Shown piece after piece: positions 7,474 to 11,085 of a DNA stretch of 11,085 bases (positions are counted from its first letter, which is position 1; the number at the start of each line of letters is the position of its first letter). The notes beneath the pieces are model-generated. The model saw only the letters and a program-made list of their open reading frames with translations. It did not search any database and was not told where the DNA came from. The position numbers and the translations under genes were made by a program. Source of the stretch: JBOHSA01 sp050732995 (GTDB lineage Bacteria > Gemmatimonadota > Gemmatimonadetes > Gemmatimonadales > GWC2-71-9); contig JBOHSA010000174.1 in assembly GCA_050732995.1 (NCBI GenBank), positions 1 through 11,085 of the forward strand. The letters run 5' to 3'.

Positions 7474-7514
7474 TGGCCGTCCGCCCGCGCGCGCCCTATT
7501 CTTAGCCCCCATCC
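7474..7514 (+). promoter_or_regulatory. Putative promoter of the M24-kinase-PP-loop operon, copy 2 of the shared 23-bp element
   Basis: Positions 7492-7514 are identical to 3819-3841. TATTCT (7497-7502) is the candidate -10, with TGGCCG (7474-7479) 17 bp upstream as in copy 1. The distance from the repeat to GGAG is 13 nt in both copies, and the distance to the start codon differs by 1 nt. This implies co-expression of the operon with the sugar dehydrogenase. Confidence 0.6.
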
Positions 7515-7527
7515 ATCCAGGCCATGC

Positions 7528-7531
7528 GGAG
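7528..7531 (+). promoter_or_regulatory. Ribosome binding site of the M24 gene
   Basis: GGAG lies 6 nt before ATG 7538. An ATG at 7524 overlaps this site and opens a different, non-homologous frame, so 7538 is preferred. Confidence 0.7.
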
Positions 7532-7537
7532 CCGATC

Positions 7538-8923
7538 ATGCCCACGCGCCGTGATTTCGTTCGTGCCTCGCTCCTCACCACCGCCTCGGCCCTGGCCCCC
7601 ACCCGGGACGCCATCGGCGCGCTCCCCTGGTGGTGGACCGCGCCCCGGACCGACCCCGCGACCGGCCTGCAGGATGTCCCCGACCGGCTGCCGATCGCCT
7701 GGTATCGGGATACCATCGCTCGGCTGCAGCGCGCGCAGCAGGCGGCGGGGCTGGACGGCTTGCTGTGCAAGGACCAGTGGAACATCGTGTACCTCTCCGG
7801 CTACTTCCACTCGCAGACCGAGCGGCCCGAGGCCCTCTGGGTTCCCGCCGTGGGCGAGCCGGCGCTGTTCGTGCCGGGCCTGGACCGCGACCTCGTGGCG
7901 GCCTGGTGGATCCGGGACCACGAGTTCTACTTCGACTACCCGCAGGCCGACGCGAACGGTGACCCGCGCGCCGGGTCGGTGGCGAATCCCCCCCCGCAAG
8001 GCACGACCGACTTGTGGCTGTGGATGCTCAAGGGCCTCGACCGGCGCGGGTTCGGCGCGAAGACCATCGGTCTGGACTGGGACGCTCCCGAGAGCACGCT
8101 CCGCAAGTTCAAGGACACCCTGAAGGCCGCGACGTTCCGCGCCGCGGGGGACCTGGTCTTGAACATGCGCGTGATCAAGACGCCGGCGGAGGTCGCCCTC
8201 ACGCAGCGGGCGATCGACTACCACGACCAGATCCTCGAGTTCTGCCGCCGCTACGTGTTGCAGCGCGGCACGGACGCCACCGACTTCGACGTGCGCCACG
8301 CCGCCAAAGCCTTCGGCACGGAGCTCGTGTTGAAAGACATCAAGCGCGACGGGCGCCCGCACACGGCGGTCGGGGTGAGCGTCAGCGTCGGCTGCCGCAC
8401 CGGCGTCGGGACGGCCTACCCGCATCCCAACCAGTTCTTCCACGCCAAGATCAAGCGGGGCGACGCGATCCAGTTCTCCGGCGTCATGGTGCGGATCGGC
8501 GGCTACGGCGGGGAGGGCTATCGCGCCTGCCATATCGCGCCGATGACGGACACCCAGAAGCGCATGTGGGAAGTGCACACCGAAATGACCCTGGCCCAGC
8601 AGGAGCACTCCAAGGCCGGGGTGGAGTGCCGCGCGGTGGCCAGCCGGGTGCTCGAGATCGCCCGACGCGCGGGGCTGGAGCGCTTCGTCTACCACCGCCC
8701 CGCCCACGGTGAGGGGATGGAGGGTCACCAACGCCCCTACATCTCGCTCGGCGACACGACCGTGCTCGCCGAAGGGATGATGTTCTCGAACGAGCCCGGG
8801 CTGTACGACCCGCAGGGGGGCTACGGGTACAACCATTCGAACAATCTGGTGATCACCAAGGACCGCGGCCTCCAGATGAACAAGACGCCGATGACGAAGC
8901 AGTGGTGCTGGTTGACGCTCTGA
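7538..8923 (+). CDS. Tat-exported M24-family (Xaa-Pro aminopeptidase/creatinase fold) protein with degenerate metal site
   Basis: This 461-residue protein has an N-terminal Tat motif TRRDFVR (3-9) and hydrophobic stretch, so it should act in the periplasm. A creatinase N-terminal domain is visible (GLDGLLCKDQWNIVYLSGYF). The pita-bread domain follows: GDAIQFSG (308-315), HRPAHGEGMEGHQ (386-398), SNEPGLY (417-423). In canonical M24 aminopeptidases five residues (D, D, H, E, E) bind two metals. Here His390 and Glu419 remain. The first Asp position is Ser314, the second appears to be Glu326 with a one-residue shift, and the final Glu of the usual RIED motif is Ser434 within GYNHSNN. Creatinases also lack the metals and hydrolyse C-N bonds, so a non-peptidase role is possible. 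It is the first gene of a tight operon, with the shared promoter element upstream. Fold assignment is confident; activity is not. Confidence 0.85.
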   Translation: MPTRRDFVRASLLTTASALAPTRDAIGALPWWWTAPRTDPATGLQDVPDRLPIAWYRDTIARLQRAQQAAGLDGLLCKDQWNIVYLSGYFHSQTERPEALWVPAVGEPALFVPGLDRDLVAAWWIRDHEFYFDYPQADANGDPRAGSVANPPPQGTTDLWLWMLKGLDRRGFGAKTIGLDWDAPESTLRKFKDTLKAATFRAAGDLVLNMRVIKTPAEVALTQRAIDYHDQILEFCRRYVLQRGTDATDFDVRHAAKAFGTELVLKDIKRDGRPHTAVGVSVSVGCRTGVGTAYPHPNQFFHAKIKRGDAIQFSGVMVRIGGYGGEGYRACHIAPMTDTQKRMWEVHTEMTLAQQEHSKAGVECRAVASRVLEIARRAGLERFVYHRPAHGEGMEGHQRPYISLGDTTVLAEGMMFSNEPGLYDPQGGYGYNHSNNLVITKDRGLQMNKTPMTKQWCWLTL

Positions 8924-8947
8924 ACGGGCGACGACGCTAGGGAGGCC

Positions 8948-9796
8948 ATGGCCGGCCGCACGCTGATCGAGCGGGTGCGCCAAGCGCTGGGCGACCGCTA
9001 TACCGTCATCACGGCGGTGGGACGGGGGGGTAACGCGTCGATCTTCGGCGCCTACGACTCGCGGGGCCGCAAGGTCGCCGTCAAAGTGCTCCATCCCGAG
9101 CTCGCGGTGTCGGTCGCCGCCGATCGATTCCTCCGCGAGATCCGATTCGTCTCCCAGCTGCACCACCCGCACATCGCCCCGATGCTCGACTCGGGCGAGA
9201 CCGACTACCTGCTGTGGTACGTCATGCCCTACGTGCCGGGGGAGTCGCTGCGCCTGACGCTGCGGCGCGAGCGCATCCTGCCCGTCGACCGCGCTGTCCG
9301 GATCGCCGGCGAGGTGCTCCAAGCGCTGGGGCACGCGCACGAGCACGGCATCGCGCACCGGGATATCAAGCCCGACAACATCGTCCTGTCGCCGGAGGGA
9401 GCGGTACTGGTGGACCTGGGGATCGCCCGGGCGATCGCCCATTCCGGGGAGGATCGGGTCACCCGCAGCGGCTTCGTGGTCGGGACCGAGGAGTACATGA
9501 GCCCCGAGCAGGCGGAAGGCTCACCCGACGTGGACGGGCGCACGGACCTCTACTCGCTGGGCGTCGTGCTGTTCGAGACGCTGGCGGGCCGGCCGCCGTT
9601 CTCCGCCGTCAGCGCCGCCGCGGTCCTCGATATGCAGCAGCACCACCAGCCGCCGGACCTGCGGACCTTGCGCAAGGATGCGCCCGCCGGCCTGGCGGCC
9701 GCGGTGCACCGGGCGCTGGCGAAGCCGCGCGCCGAGCGGTGGCAGACCGCCGACGAGATGCGGGCGGCGCTCGCGCCGTTCCACCTGGCGCCGTAG
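8948..9796 (+). CDS. Stand-alone soluble Hanks-type Ser/Thr protein kinase
   Basis: This 282-residue protein is almost entirely kinase domain. It has a Gly-rich loop GRGGNAS (25-31), ATP-binding Lys46 in VAVKVL, helix-C Glu in FLREIRF, catalytic HRDIKPDN with Asp139, and metal-binding DLG with Asp156. It also has GTEEYMSPEQ with Glu187, and DLYSLGVVLFE with the structural Asp200. All essential catalytic residues are present, so it should be active on Ser/Thr. Unlike most bacterial family members it has no transmembrane helix or sensor domain; it ends about four residues after the kinase fold, so input must come from a partner. The start ATG follows AGGGAGG (8939-8945), which sits close to the codon. 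It lies 24 bp after the M24 gene and directly abuts the next gene, so it is likely co-transcribed with both. Confidence 0.93.
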   Translation: MAGRTLIERVRQALGDRYTVITAVGRGGNASIFGAYDSRGRKVAVKVLHPELAVSVAADRFLREIRFVSQLHHPHIAPMLDSGETDYLLWYVMPYVPGESLRLTLRRERILPVDRAVRIAGEVLQALGHAHEHGIAHRDIKPDNIVLSPEGAVLVDLGIARAIAHSGEDRVTRSGFVVGTEEYMSPEQAEGSPDVDGRTDLYSLGVVLFETLAGRPPFSAVSAAAVLDMQQHHQPPDLRTLRKDAPAGLAAAVHRALAKPRAERWQTADEMRAALAPFHLAP

Positions 9797-10450
9797 GTGG
9801 CCGCCCACGCCCTGATGTGGTCGGGCGGCAAGGACTCCTACCTCGCCCTGACCCGCGCGCGCCGCCAGGGGCTCGACGTCACGACGCTCGTCAACTTCTA
9901 CGACGCGCCGAGCGGCCGCGTGCGCTTCCACGCCACGCGTCACGAGCTGATCGCGGCCCAAGCCTTCTCGCTCGGCCTTCGGCTGCACCAGCACGGCACC
10001 GCGACCGACACCTACGAAGCGGTCTTCCTCGCGGCGCTGCGGCAGCTCCGGGAGGGGGGGTATCAGGGCGCCGTCTTCGGCGACATCCACCTGGCCGATG
10101 TCCGCGCGTGGTTCGAGGAGCGCGTGCGCGCGGCCGGCCTCGAGCACGTCGAGCCCCTGTGGGGCGAGCCGCCCGCCTGCCTCCTGGACGAGTTCGTGGA
10201 ATCGGGGGCCCGTGCCGTCGTCACCTGTGTCGAGCTCGCCCGGGTCCCCGCGGCCTGGCTCGGCCGCACGATCGACGAGGGGTTCGCCATCGACATCGCC
10301 CGGCTGCCGGGCGTGGACCCCTGCGGCGAGCGGGGGGAGTATCATTCCTTCGTCTACGACGGGCCCCTGTACACCGAGCCGATCCGCTGGCGCCCCGGGC
10401 CGATCCATGAGGCCGAGGGGTTCGCGCAGTTAGAATTGATACAACGATGA
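9797..10450 (+). CDS. PP-loop ATPase of the Dph6 / diphthine-ammonia ligase (DUF71, ATP_bind_4) family
   Basis: This 217-residue protein has the N-type ATP pyrophosphatase loop SGGKDS (9-14). Other family blocks are FHATRHELIAAQA, GDIHLADVRAWFE, PLWGEPP followed by an EFVESGARAVVTCVEL segment, and GEYHSFVYDGPL (180-191). These enzymes adenylate a carboxylate and transfer ammonia. In archaea and eukaryotes the substrate is diphthine on EF-2; bacteria lack diphthamide, so the substrate here is unknown, and some bacterial homologues have been linked to cobalamin salvage. The GTG start immediately follows the kinase stop (TAG|GTG, zero gap), with no good Shine-Dalgarno, implying translational coupling. 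A downstream ATG at 9815 would leave only two residues before the PP-loop, so GTG is preferred. The stop overlaps the next start. Confidence 0.88.
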   Translation: MAAHALMWSGGKDSYLALTRARRQGLDVTTLVNFYDAPSGRVRFHATRHELIAAQAFSLGLRLHQHGTATDTYEAVFLAALRQLREGGYQGAVFGDIHLADVRAWFEERVRAAGLEHVEPLWGEPPACLLDEFVESGARAVVTCVELARVPAAWLGRTIDEGFAIDIARLPGVDPCGERGEYHSFVYDGPLYTEPIRWRPGPIHEAEGFAQLELIQR

Positions 10451-11085
10451 GGCGACTCCCCGTTCCGCCGTTCCGTCTTTCCGTCGCTTTGGTCTGTAGT
10501 CTCGCCGCCTGCCGGCCCCCGGCGACGCGCCGCCTGCTGCTGCTCGACCTCACGCTCGCCGACGCCGTCCTGGTGGAGGCCGCCGCGCGGCCCTGGCACG
10601 ACGTCGGGTACACGGTGCACTACCGGCGCTTCTACCCGCATCTCACCCGGCAGGACCTCGACGACTATCGGGTGTTGCTGTTGCTCGGCGGGCGGCAGCC
10701 GGAGGAGGCATCCGACGCGCTGACCGCGGGTGATGTCGCGCTGCTGGGCGAATGGACGCGCCGGGGCGGCGTCGTGGTGTTCGGCTACGCGGGGGACGGT
10801 GAGGGGTTCTTCGACCGGTGGGTGATGAACCGCTGGCTGGCCGCGGCCGGCGTGGGGATCACGATCGGCGATTACGTCGTGCGCGATACGGTAGAGCCGG
10901 CCGGCGCCGCGTTCGAGCCGCAGCCACGGGTCACGCCGCTGCACGACTCGCCGCTGCGCGACCTCGCGGTGGCGCCGTTCCCCGCGGGCCGAAATCACGT
11001 GCTGCTCGTCACGGACGCGCGGCACACGCTGGTGCGCACGACGGCGACCGCGTTCGTGCAGCCACCCGGCCGCCCGGCGGCGGCA
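10447..11085 (+). CDS. Lipoprotein with probable class I glutamine-amidotransferase-like fold (3' end outside window)
   Basis: The frame is open from ATG 10447 to the right edge (213 codons visible). The start overlaps the previous stop as ATGA, a classic coupling junction. The N-terminus MRRLPVPPFRLSVALVCSLAAC has an LAAC lipobox with Cys22, so the product should be membrane-anchored outside the cytoplasm. The body has alternating strands and helices: RRLLLLDLT, YRVLLLLGGRQPEE, then DVALLGEWTRRGGVVVFGYAG and FFDRWVMNRWLAAAGVGI. Hydrophobic strands ending in GGR and GYAG around a helix are reminiscent of ThuA/GATase1-like flavodoxin folds. No Cys-His-Glu catalytic triad is evident in the visible part, so a binding or structural role, or a catalytic domain further downstream, is equally possible. 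I do not recognise a specific family name. Confidence 0.8.
   Translation, partial: MRRLPVPPFRLSVALVCSLAACRPPATRRLLLLDLTLADAVLVEAAARPWHDVGYTVHYRRFYPHLTRQDLDDYRVLLLLGGRQPEEASDALTAGDVALLGEWTRRGGVVVFGYAGDGEGFFDRWVMNRWLAAAGVGITIGDYVVRDTVEPAGAAFEPQPRVTPLHDSPLRDLAVAPFPAGRNHVLLVTDARHTLVRTTATAFVQPPGRPAAA

Noticed and set aside
7502..9442. Long antisense open frame (646 codons) across the M24 and kinase genes
   Set aside because: It is the mirror of GC-rich plus-strand codon bias; it spans an intergenic gap and two well-supported genes and its translation shows no recognisable domain.

Overview
This is a GC-rich bacterial window (about two thirds G+C by eye) with dense, almost entirely plus-strand coding. 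The gene types suggest a soil-type Gemmatimonadota bacterium or a relative: a TolB-like/TPR sensor tail of the kind fused to Ser/Thr kinases, a stand-alone Hanks-type kinase, secreted Ig-like lipoproteins, a Tat-exported M24-fold protein and a PQQ-type sugar dehydrogenase. The taxonomic assignment is an inference from gene content, not from a marker gene.

Layout. (1) 2-1561 is the 3' part of a membrane-anchored sensor protein entering from the left edge (end of a TM helix, TolB/FlgO-like domain, TPR-like helices). (2) 1814-3700 is a secreted lipoprotein (A) ending in CARDB-type Ig-like domains. It is preceded by a TGTGA-N6-TCACA palindrome and followed by a strong hairpin terminator. (3) 3866-5002 is an exported PQQ-dependent sugar dehydrogenase (YliI/Asd family). 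(4) 5201-7393 is a second lipoprotein (B), a paralogue of A over its first ~390 residues but with a different C-terminus (Big_1-like plus CBM9/DOMON-like). It is also followed by strong hairpins. (5) 7538-8923 is a Tat-exported M24/creatinase-fold protein that has lost several canonical metal ligands. (6) 8948-9796 is a minimal soluble Ser/Thr kinase. (7) 9797-10450 is a Dph6/DUF71-type PP-loop ATPase. (8) 10447-11085 is a further lipoprotein, probably with a class I glutamine-amidotransferase-like fold, running off the right edge.

How it fits together. Genes 5-8 are spaced 24, 0 and -4 bp and look like one operon. The dehydrogenase and the M24 gene are preceded by the same expression module: a 14-bp terminator stem, then an exact 23-bp promoter-like repeat, then a GGAG ribosome binding site at the same distance, then a start followed by Pro-Thr-Arg-Arg. 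The window therefore reads as two repeats of 'paralogous lipoprotein - terminator - shared promoter - exported enzyme'. This repeated architecture, the domain-swapped lipoprotein pair, the CRP-like site and the ligand-poor M24 protein are the points most worth a second look. I did not find an RNA gene, IS element, CRISPR array or attachment site.
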